Assembly (NCBI RefSeq): GCF_900177415.1
Contig: NZ_FXAF01000011.1
Span: forward strand, 372,001 to 436,000
Source of the DNA: Xaviernesmea oryzae
GTDB taxonomy: Bacteria > Pseudomonadota > Alphaproteobacteria > Rhizobiales > Rhizobiaceae
DNA: 64,000 nt
Direction: 5' to 3'
Shown piece after piece: positions 52,006 through 60,518 of the stretch (position 1 is its first letter; each line of letters opens with the position of its first letter). The notes beneath the pieces are model-generated. The model was not told where the DNA came from. It made no database searches and saw only the letters and a program-made list of their open reading frames with translations. Made by a program: the position numbers and the translations under genes.

Positions 52006-52761
52006 ATGCAAATCGCCTTCGACTTCGGAGCTCCCACGGATATCGCGCTGATGCGTGCAGGACTGCGTTCGGCCTTTGCCGGCTATCGGCCTCATAACAT
52101 CCGTGAGCCGATCGGCCAGCTGATCAAGTCGATGATCAGCAGCCGCACGAAGGACGAGGTTTCGCTGAAGGCCTATCGGAGGCTGGTCGAATGTTATCCG
52201 CGGTGGAGCGAGCTTGCCGGCGCTCCGGTCCCCGACATCGAGCGGGCGATCAATGACGTCACGCATGCGAAGGACAAGGCCTTTTATGTCAAGGAGACGC
52301 TCGGCCTGATCGCGAGAGACCATCCGGATTTCGATCTGTCTTTCCTGAAAGAGCTTTCCGTTCCGGAGGCCCTGGCCTGGCTGCAGACCCTGCCCGGCGT
52401 CGGTCCGAAGGTTGCCGCCTCGACGCTGAATTTTTCGACGCTCGCCATGCCGGCCTTCGTCGTCGATACCCATGTGCTGCGCGTGCTGGCCCGCTTCGGC
52501 GTGGTCGGCCCGCGTGCCGACATTGCGGCCGCTTATCACGCGGTCATGGCCGCGGTGCCGGATTGGACGGCATTCGAGCTGTCGGAATTCCATGTCCTCA
52601 GCAAGCGTCTCGGGCAGCTTTCCTGCCGCTTCGACAATCCGCTCTGCGGAGAATGCCCACTCAGGCAGCATTGCCGTTTTGCCGGCTCCGCCGCCGGCGC
52701 ACGGATATCCCGTTCCCCTCTGCCGGCGGACCGGCCGCTTGTATTTCCGGGCCGAACGTGA
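52006..52761 (+). CDS. Endonuclease III-like DNA glycosylase with [4Fe-4S] cluster
   Basis: 251 residues. HhH-GPD fold: hairpin LPGVGPKVA with Lys135 at the bifunctional-lyase position, Asp154 in FVVDTHVLRV, and the cluster ligands C207-x6-C214-x2-C217-x5-C223. All catalytic features for removal of damaged pyrimidines are kept. The N-terminus (MQIAFDFGAPTDIALMRAGL) differs from housekeeping Nth, so this is probably a second Nth-like enzyme. A LexA box directly upstream marks it as SOS-induced. DUF486 and DUF72 genes follow on the same strand at 39 and 61 bases. Confidence 0.9.
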   Translation: MQIAFDFGAPTDIALMRAGLRSAFAGYRPHNIREPIGQLIKSMISSRTKDEVSLKAYRRLVECYPRWSELAGAPVPDIERAINDVTHAKDKAFYVKETLGLIARDHPDFDLSFLKELSVPEALAWLQTLPGVGPKVAASTLNFSTLAMPAFVVDTHVLRVLARFGVVGPRADIAAAYHAVMAAVPDWTAFELSEFHVLSKRLGQLSCRFDNPLCGECPLRQHCRFAGSAAGARISRSPLPADRPLVFPGRT

Positions 52762-52800
52762 TTGCGGTAGGACATCTCCCCTCCCCACGGATTCGCGCCC

Positions 52801-53148
52801 ATGCCCACCACCGCCATCCCCTTCCTCACGATCGGCTTCCTGATCCTTTCGAACGTATTCATGACATTTGCCTGGTACGGGCACCTCAAGTTCGAGAACA
52901 AGCCGCTCTATCTCGTCATTCTGGTCAGCTGGGGCATCGCCTTCTTCGAATATTGCATGCAGGTGCCGGCCAATCGCATCGGCTACGGCTATTTCAATGC
53001 CGCGCAGCTGAAGACCATCCAGGAGATCATCACGCTTTCGGTCTTCGTGATCTTTTCCGTGCTTTATCTCGGTGAAACGATCCACTGGAAGCAGATAGTC
53101 GGCTTCGGCTTCATCGCGCTCGGCGCTTTCTTCATCTTCACCAAATAG
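52801..53148 (+). CDS. DUF486 (DMT-like) membrane protein
   Basis: 115 residues, four membrane segments. TFAWYGHLKFENKPLYLVIL near residue 22-41, FEYCMQVPANRIGY near 57 and a last helix ending GAFFIFTK are DUF486 hallmarks. Function unknown. Lies 39 bases after the endonuclease III gene, so it may be SOS-co-transcribed. Confidence 0.9.
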   Translation: MPTTAIPFLTIGFLILSNVFMTFAWYGHLKFENKPLYLVILVSWGIAFFEYCMQVPANRIGYGYFNAAQLKTIQEIITLSVFVIFSVLYLGETIHWKQIVGFGFIALGAFFIFTK

Positions 53149-53209
53149 CCGCTCCCGGGAACCACCGCGCCATCGGGACGTTCGGATCGTCGTGGTCTCA
53201 GGTGGTGCG

Positions 53210-54127
53210 ATGAAGAAACATGCGGGCAATATCCGGATCGGCATTTCGGGCTGGACCTACAAGCCCTGGCGCGGCGTGTTCTATCCCGAAGGCCTGCCGC
53301 AGAAGCAGGAACTGACCTATGCGGCCCAGCACTTCCGCTCGATCGAGATCAACGGCACGTTCTACGGTCTTCAGCGTCCGAAAAGCTTTGCCGCCTGGCA
53401 CGACGCGACGCCGGACGATTTCGTTTTCGCGATCAAGGCCTCGCGATACATCACCCACATGCGCCGCCTCGTCGATATCGAAACGCCGCTTGCCAATTTT
53501 CTGGCTTCCGGCATCCTCCGCCTCGGCAAGAAGCTCGGTCCCGTTCTCTGGCAGTTTCCGCCGCGGATGGCGTTCGATCGGGACCGTTTCGAGGCCTTTC
53601 TGAAACTGCTGCCGAAGGACACCGAGGAAGCTGCGGAACTGGCGCGGAAACACGATTCGCGTCTCGATGATCGCGCCTATGTCGAGACCGATGCGAAACG
53701 GCCGATGCGCCATGCGCTGGAAATCCGCCATGACAGCTTTCGTTCTCAGGAGTTCGTCGACCTGCTGCGGGAATACCGGGTGGGGCTGGTCGTGGCCGAC
53801 ACCGTCGAATGGCCGCTTCTCATGGATCTCACGGCCGACTTCGTCTATTGCCGGCTGCACGGTTCCGAACAACTCTATGTGAGCGGTTACGACGACAAGG
53901 CGCTCGACGATTGGGCGCATCTGATCCGGCAATGGGTCAGGGGCCGCGATCCGAGGGAAGCGCTACGTGTCGGCCCTCCCTCCCCGCCGCGCGCCCACGG
54001 GCGGGATGTCTATGTCTATTTCGACAATGACGTGAAGGTTCGCGCCCCGCGGGACGCCGAAGCCCTCGCGAACCGCCTGGATGCCGGCCCTGCTTCGTCG
54101 GCCGCAAAACCCGCCAGGCGCGCCTGA
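53210..54127 (+). CDS. DUF72 domain-containing protein (second paralogue)
   Basis: 305 residues from ATG 53210 (AGGTGG eight bases ahead; a GTG six codons earlier is possible). Pattern as in the paralogue at 20214-21026: IRIGISGWTYKPWRGVFYPE, EINGTFYGLQRPKSF, LWQFPPRM and EIRHDSF, with about 25 extra residues in the middle (HDSRLDDRAYVETD) and a longer tail. Activity unknown. It is 61 bases after DUF486 in a unit headed by a LexA box. Confidence 0.9.
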   Translation: MKKHAGNIRIGISGWTYKPWRGVFYPEGLPQKQELTYAAQHFRSIEINGTFYGLQRPKSFAAWHDATPDDFVFAIKASRYITHMRRLVDIETPLANFLASGILRLGKKLGPVLWQFPPRMAFDRDRFEAFLKLLPKDTEEAAELARKHDSRLDDRAYVETDAKRPMRHALEIRHDSFRSQEFVDLLREYRVGLVVADTVEWPLLMDLTADFVYCRLHGSEQLYVSGYDDKALDDWAHLIRQWVRGRDPREALRVGPPSPPRAHGRDVYVYFDNDVKVRAPRDAEALANRLDAGPASSAAKPARRA

Positions 54128-54259
54128 AACATCATCATTCGCTTTTCCGCGGGCATGCCTTCATTTCCGTCTCGGTTTGATTTAGAGACAGTCCTTCGAT
54201 CCGCCGCTTGAAGGCGGCAAGACTGTTTGCGCAAGACTGTTTGCAAGGTGTGTTGATCC

Positions 54260-56143
54260 ATGCTCGATTCCCTCAGAGACGCCGCCCGCTCCTGGGTCGC
54301 CAAGGCGCTGCTTCTGCTTCTGGTCGTTTCCTTCGGCGTCTGGGGTGTTTCCCACACGGTGTTGACGACGAACAGCAACACCGTGATGACCGTCGGGGAT
54401 CAGCAGATATCGACTGAGGAATTCCGCCTCGCCTATCAGCGCCAGGTCGCCAATCTCAGCCGCCAGTTCGGCACGCAGCTCACGGCGGAACAGGCCCGCG
54501 CCTTCGGCGTCGAGAACGAGGTCTTCGCCCAGCTTGCCGCCGGTGCCGCGCTCGATCAGCTTTCAGACGACATGAACCTCGGCCTCTCGGAGGACCGGCT
54601 CGCCAATCTGATCGCCGAGGATCCGGCCTTCCGGGGCGTCAACGGCCAGTTCGACCGCAACCTCTTCACCTCCAGGCTGCGCAATGCCGGCATTCGGGAG
54701 GATGACTATATCAAGGAGCGCAGCAAGGTCGCGGTCCGCAGCCAGATCGTCGAGGCGGTTTCCGACGGCTTCAAGCCGCCGCAGGTGCTTGTCGACGCAT
54801 TGAAGACCTATCGCGACGAAAGCCGCACGGTCGATTATCTCCTGCTCTCCAACGCCAATATCGATCCGGTCAAGGCGCCGGCCGATGACGTGCTCGCGGC
54901 CTGGTTCGAAGGCGTGAAGACACGCTATCGCGCGCCGGAATACCGCACCTTCGCCTATGTGAAGCTGCAGCCCGCCGACATCGCCGATGCGTCCGCCGTC
55001 ACCGACGACCAGGTGCGCGCCGAGTATGAGAAGAGCAAGGACAGCTACAAGACCCACGAGACCCGCACGATCGAGCAGCTTCCCTTCCCCGACAAGGAAA
55101 TGGCCGAAGCGGCCGCAACCCAGCTGAAGGACGGCACGGCGACCTTCGACCAGCTCGTCACCGATCAGGGCAAGACCGCCTCGGACGTGCTGCTCGGCGA
55201 TTTCACCAGGGAAAACCTTCCCGATCCGGCTTTCGCGGATGCCGCCTTCAAGGTGGCGGCGAACGGTGGCACCACGCCGGTCGTCGACGGTGCGTTCGGT
55301 CCGGTCATCCTGCGCGTCACCAATATCCGCCCGGAGACGGTCCGTTCCTTCGACGAGGTGAAAGAGGACATCCGCCAGCGGCTTGCGGTTTCCGCCGCGT
55401 CCCAGGAGGTCCTGAGCGTTCACGACCGGTTTGAGGACATGCGCAGCGGCGGCACCACGCTTGAGGACACCGCCAAGGCCCTGAACCTCAAGGCCGTCAC
55501 CGTCACGGCCGACGCTTCAGGCAACAACGAGCAGGAGCAGCGGATCACCGACCTTCCCGCCTCCAACCAGCTCCTGGGCGAGGTCTTCCGCACCGAGCCC
55601 GGCGCCGATACCATTCCGGTGAACCTCGGCAATGACGGCTATGTCTGGTTCGAGGTCCGCAACATCGTGCCCGAACGCGACCGTCCGCTGGCCGACGTGC
55701 GCGACAAGGCCGTCGCCGATTGGACCGCCGACCAGCAGCGCCAGGCGCTGGCCGCCAAGGCGAACGAGCTCAAGGGCCGCCTGGACAAGGGCGAGACGCT
55801 GGCGGCGATCGGCGGCGAGCTCGGCCTTGCCGTCGAGAACAAGCAGGGTCTGCGTCGCGGCGCCGAGGACGCGATCTTCGGCAACGAGGCGATCACCGCG
55901 GCCTTCGCCGGCCCGGTCGACACCACCGCCACTGCGCTCGGTGCGGATGGCGAAAGCCGCCTGCTGATGAAGGTGACCGCCGTCGATCAGGCGACGACCG
56001 ATGCCCTGTCCGGCGACGAGCAGTTGCAGCGCATGGCCGATGCTGCCGGCGACGACATGCTCGACCAGATGGTCAACAGCCTGAAGGACAGCTACGGCGT
56101 CTCCATCAACCAGGCAGTCGTCAATCAGGTCATGCTCCAGTGA
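54260..56143 (+). CDS. ppiD: PpiD-like membrane-anchored peptidyl-prolyl isomerase/chaperone
   Basis: 627 residues. Short cytosolic start (MLDSLRDAARSWVAKA), a membrane helix at about 17-36, SurA-N-like region (ISTEEFRLAYQRQVANL...), then one parvulin-type segment at about 245-365 and a long C-terminal helical part. Acts in the periplasm on newly exported proteins at the Sec translocon. It is 20 bases ahead of trpD, the usual rhizobial neighbourhood, though functionally unrelated. Confidence 0.9.
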   Translation: MLDSLRDAARSWVAKALLLLLVVSFGVWGVSHTVLTTNSNTVMTVGDQQISTEEFRLAYQRQVANLSRQFGTQLTAEQARAFGVENEVFAQLAAGAALDQLSDDMNLGLSEDRLANLIAEDPAFRGVNGQFDRNLFTSRLRNAGIREDDYIKERSKVAVRSQIVEAVSDGFKPPQVLVDALKTYRDESRTVDYLLLSNANIDPVKAPADDVLAAWFEGVKTRYRAPEYRTFAYVKLQPADIADASAVTDDQVRAEYEKSKDSYKTHETRTIEQLPFPDKEMAEAAATQLKDGTATFDQLVTDQGKTASDVLLGDFTRENLPDPAFADAAFKVAANGGTTPVVDGAFGPVILRVTNIRPETVRSFDEVKEDIRQRLAVSAASQEVLSVHDRFEDMRSGGTTLEDTAKALNLKAVTVTADASGNNEQEQRITDLPASNQLLGEVFRTEPGADTIPVNLGNDGYVWFEVRNIVPERDRPLADVRDKAVADWTADQQRQALAAKANELKGRLDKGETLAAIGGELGLAVENKQGLRRGAEDAIFGNEAITAAFAGPVDTTATALGADGESRLLMKVTAVDQATTDALSGDEQLQRMADAAGDDMLDQMVNSLKDSYGVSINQAVVNQVMLQ

Positions 56144-56163
56144 CGGGTAAGGATGAGCCGCGT

Positions 56164-57180
56164 ATGCCTGAGCTGAAACCTCTTATCGCCAAGGTCGCCA
56201 ACGGCGAGAGCCTGAGCCGCGAGGAGGCGCGCGACGCCTTCGATATCCTGATGTCCGGCGAGGCGACGCCGTCGCAGATCGGCGGCTTTTTGATGGCCTT
56301 GCGCGTGCGCGGCGAGACGGTGGCGGAAATCGCCGGCGCCGTCACCACCATGCGCGCCAAGATGCTGCCCGTCGAGGCTCCCGCCGACGCGATCGATATC
56401 GTCGGCACCGGCGGGGACGGGCTCGGCACCTATAACATCTCTACCCTCGCCTCGCTGATCGTCGCCGGCTGCCGCGTCCCGGTCGCCAAGCACGGCAACC
56501 GGGCCCAGAGCTCGAAATCGGGCACGGCCGATACCCTGTCGGTACTGGGCGTCGACCTGGAGATCGGCCCCGACCTGATCTCCCGCTGCATCAGGGAAGC
56601 CGGCATCGGCTTCATGTTCGCCTCCATGCATCATGCCGCGATGCGCCATGTCGGCCCGAGCCGCGTCGAGCTTGGTACGCGCACGATCTTCAATCTCCTT
56701 GGGCCCCTATCCAACCCGGCCGGCGCCAGGCGCCAGCTTCTCGGCGTCTTCGCCCCGAAATGGCTGGAACCGATCGCCGAAGTGCTGCGCGATCTCGGCT
56801 CGGAGACCGTCTGGGTCGTGCATGGCGACGGCATGGACGAGATCACCACGACCGGCGTCACGCAGGTCACCGCATTGGAAAACGGCAAGATCCGTTCCTT
56901 CGAGCTGACGCCGATGGATTTTGGCGTGCAGCCTGCGACGCTCGCCGAACTCAAGGGTGGCGATGGCGTAGCGAATGCTGCAGCCTTGCGTGCGGTGCTC
57001 GGTGGTGCGAAGAATGCCTATCGCGACATCTCGCTCTGCAATGCGGCCGCCTCGCTCGTGGTCGCCGGCAAGGCTGAGACGATCGCCGACGGCATGCGGC
57101 TCGCCACCCGCTCGCTCGAAAGCGGCGAAGCGGCGGCCGCACTCGACCGCCTGGTCGCCGTCTCGAACGACAAGGATTGA
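56164..57180 (+). CDS. trpD: Anthranilate phosphoribosyltransferase
   Basis: 338 residues. Second step of tryptophan synthesis. PRPP loop GTGGDGLGTYNISTLA near residue 81-96, KHGNRAQSSKSGTAD near 108, MFASMHHAAMRHVGP, and GPLSNPAGA. The ATG at 56164 has AAGGA ahead; the larger frame upstream belongs to ppiD in another phase. Four bases separate it from trpC. Confidence 0.96.
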   Translation: MPELKPLIAKVANGESLSREEARDAFDILMSGEATPSQIGGFLMALRVRGETVAEIAGAVTTMRAKMLPVEAPADAIDIVGTGGDGLGTYNISTLASLIVAGCRVPVAKHGNRAQSSKSGTADTLSVLGVDLEIGPDLISRCIREAGIGFMFASMHHAAMRHVGPSRVELGTRTIFNLLGPLSNPAGARRQLLGVFAPKWLEPIAEVLRDLGSETVWVVHGDGMDEITTTGVTQVTALENGKIRSFELTPMDFGVQPATLAELKGGDGVANAAALRAVLGGAKNAYRDISLCNAAASLVVAGKAETIADGMRLATRSLESGEAAAALDRLVAVSNDKD

Positions 57181-57184
57181 GGTC

Positions 57185-58000
57185 ATGACGGATATCCTCA
57201 AGAAGATAGAAGCCTATAAGCGCGAGGAGATCGCCGCCGCCAAGGCAAGCCTGCCGCTTGCCGAGTTGAAGGCGCGTGCCGCCGATCAGTCCGCGCCGCG
57301 GGGTTTTCACCGTGCATTGAAAGCCAAACAGGAAGCCGGTACTTTCGGGCTGATCGCCGAGATCAAGAAGGCCAGCCCGTCCAAGGGCCTGATCCGCCCC
57401 GATTTTGATCCGCCGGCGCTCGCTGCTGCCTATGAAGCCGGCGGCGCCGCCTGTCTTTCGGTGCTCACCGACAAGCCGAGCTTCCAGGGCGCACCGGAAT
57501 TTCTGACGGCCGCCCGCAACGCCTGCTCGCTGCCGGCGCTGCGCAAGGATTTCATGTTCGAGACCTATCAGGTCTACGAGGCCCGTGCTTGGGGTGCCGA
57601 CTGCATCCTTCTCATCATGGCATCGCTGTCGGACGGCGAGGCGCGCGAGCTCTACGACGTTGCGGCCGAACTCGGCATGGACGCACTGATCGAGGTGCAT
57701 GACGAAGAGGAGATGGAGCGCGCGCTGAAACTCCCTTCGCCGCTGATCGGCATCAACAACCGCAATCTGCGCACCTTCGAGCTCAGCCTGGAGACCAGCG
57801 AGAAGCTGGCGCCCATGGTGCCGGCCGACCGTTTGCTCGTCGGCGAAAGCGGCATCTTCACCCATGAGGATTGCCGGCGTTTGAAACAAGTCGGCATCAA
57901 CACGTTCCTCGTCGGCGAAAGCCTGATGCGCAAGGACGACGTGGCTGCGGCGACCCGCCTGCTTCTGACCGGCGAGGCCGCCACCCTGGCGGCGGAATGA
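57185..58000 (+). CDS. trpC: Indole-3-glycerol-phosphate synthase
   Basis: 271 residues, monofunctional. TIM barrel with FGLIAEIKKASPSKGLI (catalytic Lys/Glu region) near residue 55-72, LRKDFMFETYQVYEARAWGAD near 120 and GINNRNLRTFE near 180. Follows trpD by four bases and overlaps the moaC start. Confidence 0.96.
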   Translation: MTDILKKIEAYKREEIAAAKASLPLAELKARAADQSAPRGFHRALKAKQEAGTFGLIAEIKKASPSKGLIRPDFDPPALAAAYEAGGAACLSVLTDKPSFQGAPEFLTAARNACSLPALRKDFMFETYQVYEARAWGADCILLIMASLSDGEARELYDVAAELGMDALIEVHDEEEMERALKLPSPLIGINNRNLRTFELSLETSEKLAPMVPADRLLVGESGIFTHEDCRRLKQVGINTFLVGESLMRKDDVAAATRLLLTGEAATLAAE

Positions 58001-58491
58001 TGTCGGGCCTCACCCATATCGGCGCCTCCGGCGAGGCGCATATGGTCGATGTCGGCGACAAGGCCGAGACGAGCCGAGCGGCGACGGCCGAGGGCTATGT
58101 CCGCATGCTGCCGCAAACGCTGGCGCTCATCCGCGAAGGCAATGCTAAGAAAGGCGACGTCATCGGCACGGCGCGGCTCGCCGGCATCATGGCCGCCAAG
58201 AAGACGTCGGATCTCATCCCGCTCTGCCATCCGCTGATGCTGACGAAGGTTTCGGTCGAGATTGCCGAGGATGAGACGCTTCCAGGCCTGCGCGTAACCG
58301 CGACGGCAAGGCTCACCGGCAAGACCGGCGTCGAGATGGAGGCGCTGACCGCCGTTTCCGTCGCGTGCCTGACGATCTACGACATGGCCAAGGCCGCCGA
58401 CAAGGGCATGGAAATCGGCGGCATCCGTCTCCTCGAAAAGACCGGCGGCAAATCCGGCACCTATCGCGCGGAAGACCGATTGGAGGGCTGA
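57997..58491 (+). CDS. moaC: Cyclic pyranopterin monophosphate synthase
   Basis: 164 residues. Molybdenum cofactor synthesis with MoaA. MVDVGDKAETSRAATAEG near residue 16-33, KTSDLIPLCHPLMLTKV near 70-86 and VEMEALTAVSVACLTIYDM near 112-130 are the family signatures. ATG ATG at 57997/58000 overlaps the trpC stop, so it is coupled. moeA follows three bases later. Confidence 0.95.
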   Translation: MMSGLTHIGASGEAHMVDVGDKAETSRAATAEGYVRMLPQTLALIREGNAKKGDVIGTARLAGIMAAKKTSDLIPLCHPLMLTKVSVEIAEDETLPGLRVTATARLTGKTGVEMEALTAVSVACLTIYDMAKAADKGMEIGGIRLLEKTGGKSGTYRAEDRLEG

Positions 58492-58494
58492 GCC

Positions 58495-59709
58495 ATGGCA
58501 TTGCTGCCCGTCGCAGAAGCAAAAAGCCGCCTGCTCGACAAGGCGGATCCGATCGAAGCGGCCGAGGCCGTGCCGCTCGGCGAGGCGAATGGCCTGGTAC
58601 TGGCAGCCGATGTCGAAGCGCGCCTCACCCAGCCGCCGTTCGATGCTTCCGCCATGGATGGTTATGCGCTGAATGCCGCCGATGCGCCGGCTGTCGGCTC
58701 GGAGCTGACGGTCATCGGCAGCGCTGCCGCGGGCCATGCCTTCGAAGGCACGCTCGGCAGGGGTGAAGCAGTGCGCATCTTCACCGGCGCGCCGCTGCCG
58801 CAGGGAGCCGATTCCATCCTCATCCAGGAGGATGCCGAACGGCTCGAGGGCGATCGCATCCGTACGAAGTTCGAAGTCGTCAAGGGCCGGCATGTGCGCC
58901 CGCGCGGCCAGGATTTCGCCGAGGGCGAGGCGGTGTTGTCCGCGGGCACGGTGCTGGATTTCTCGCACCTGACGGTCGCGGCCGCGATGAACCACCCGGA
59001 GCTTTCCGTCTATCGACGTCCGCGCGTTGCCATCCTTGCGACCGGCGATGAACTGATCCAGCCCGGCGGCACGCCCGGCGCGGCGCAGATCATCGCCTCC
59101 AATACGTTCGGCATTGCGGCCCTGGTGCGCGACAATGGCGGCGAGGTTCTCGACCTCGGCATCGTCAGGGACCGCCAGGCGGATATCGCGGCCGCGATCG
59201 AAAAGGCCCGCGCCGCCGAGGCCGATGTTCTCGTGACGCTCGGCGGCGCTTCGGTGGGCGACCACGACCTCGTCCAGGCGACGTTGAAGGGGGCTGGCAT
59301 GGAACTCGATTTCTGGCGGATCGCCATGCGGCCGGGAAAGCCGCTGATGGTCGGCCGGCTCGGCCGCATGCAGGTTCTCGGCCTGCCCGGCAATCCGGTC
59401 GCAAGCCTCGTCACCGGCATGCTCTTCCTCGAACCGCTGGTGAGAAAGCTCGCCCGCCTTCCGGAGAAACACCGCCAGGTGCAGGGCGTCACCGCCAAGG
59501 CGCTCACCGCCAACGATCAGCGCCAGGACTATCTCCGCGCCCGGCTCTCGAAGGATCGCGACGGCAATCTGGTGGCCGAGGCCTTTCAGAAGCAGGATTC
59601 GTCGATGATGAAGATCTTTGCTCATTCCGACGGCCTCATCATCCGCCCGCCGCACGCGCCGGAACTGCCCGCCGGCTCCCCCTGCCCCATATTGCTGCTT
59701 CGGCCCTGA
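58495..59709 (+). CDS. moeA: Molybdopterin molybdenumtransferase
   Basis: 404 residues. Inserts molybdate into adenylylated molybdopterin. Signatures PPFDASAMDGYAL near residue 44-56, GEAVRIFTGAPLPQGAD near 88, LGGASVGDHDL near 245 and VLGLPGNPVASLV near 295. GGAGGG is seven bases before the ATG. Last gene of the trpD-trpC-moaC-moeA unit; the following 183 bases (59710-59892) have no gene, and lexA, which often follows moeA in rhizobia, is not there. Confidence 0.95.
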   Translation: MALLPVAEAKSRLLDKADPIEAAEAVPLGEANGLVLAADVEARLTQPPFDASAMDGYALNAADAPAVGSELTVIGSAAAGHAFEGTLGRGEAVRIFTGAPLPQGADSILIQEDAERLEGDRIRTKFEVVKGRHVRPRGQDFAEGEAVLSAGTVLDFSHLTVAAAMNHPELSVYRRPRVAILATGDELIQPGGTPGAAQIIASNTFGIAALVRDNGGEVLDLGIVRDRQADIAAAIEKARAAEADVLVTLGGASVGDHDLVQATLKGAGMELDFWRIAMRPGKPLMVGRLGRMQVLGLPGNPVASLVTGMLFLEPLVRKLARLPEKHRQVQGVTAKALTANDQRQDYLRARLSKDRDGNLVAEAFQKQDSSMMKIFAHSDGLIIRPPHAPELPAGSPCPILLLRP

Positions 59710-59892
59710 AGGTGCGCCTATCCGGATATTCGATGGCCACCTATCGATTCGATGGGCTAGGAGCGCGCGACCGCAGCCGCTAAACCTTCGATCTCGTCTC
59801 GCCGGAACTTCACGCCCACCAAATCCGTCTCGTTGGCTGCGCTCCAAGCTCATATCCGAAATTCATATCCGTAAACTGTCAGGAGGTTTTAC

Positions 59893-60465
59893 ATGTCCAA
59901 CCCGAAAATCGGCATCATCGTCGGCACCACCCGCCCCACCCGCTTCGCCGACAAACCGGTCGAATGGCTGACGGCGCTCACGGGGGAGCGCAGCGGCCTC
60001 GATTTCGAGGTGGTCGATCTGCGCGACTATCCGATGCCGTTCTTCGAGGAGCCGGTCTCGCCGGCCAGAACCCCTTCCTCTCATCCGGTTGCCCAGAAAT
60101 GGGCGGCGAAGATCGCCTCGCTGGACGGCTACATCTTCATCACCGCGGAATATAACCACAGCATTTCCGGCGTGTTGAAGAACGCGCTCGATTACGTCTA
60201 TCCGGAATTTGTCCGTAAGCCGGCGACCTTTGTGGCCTATGGCGGTGTCGGCGGCGCCCGTGCGGTCGAACAGCTCCGCCTGATCTGCATCGAGCTGCAG
60301 ATGGCGGCGCTCCGCGCGGCGGTGCATATCTCGCGCGATCAGTTCGCGGCCGTCTTGCAGGGTGAAAAGACGCTTTCGGATTTCGAGGTGCTGAAGCAGC
60401 AGGCGACCCTCATGCTGGACGATCTCGCCTGGTGGACGAAGACGCTGAAGGCCGGCCGCTCGTAA
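59893..60465 (+). CDS. NADPH-dependent FMN reductase-type flavoprotein
   Basis: 190 residues. Flavodoxin-like: starts KIGIIVGTTRPTRFADKPV (FMN phosphate loop), then DGYIFITAEYNHSISGVLKNALDYV near residue 80-105. Members reduce FMN, quinones or azo compounds. Different from azoR at 48007, with the SSUE/ArsH-like EYNxS loop. A perfect AGGAGG is eight bases ahead of the ATG. Converges on the HTH-citrate synthase gene. Confidence 0.9.
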   Translation: MSNPKIGIIVGTTRPTRFADKPVEWLTALTGERSGLDFEVVDLRDYPMPFFEEPVSPARTPSSHPVAQKWAAKIASLDGYIFITAEYNHSISGVLKNALDYVYPEFVRKPATFVAYGGVGGARAVEQLRLICIELQMAALRAAVHISRDQFAAVLQGEKTLSDFEVLKQQATLMLDDLAWWTKTLKAGRS

Positions 60466-60518
60466 GCCAAGAAAGTGCGGGCTCTCAGGCGGCGATTCTC
60501 TCTCTGCCGCGGGCAGCC

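Noticed and set aside
57652..59853. 733-codon minus-strand frame over trpC, moaC and moeA
   Set aside because: Antisense shadow of three conserved genes, no recognisable motif.
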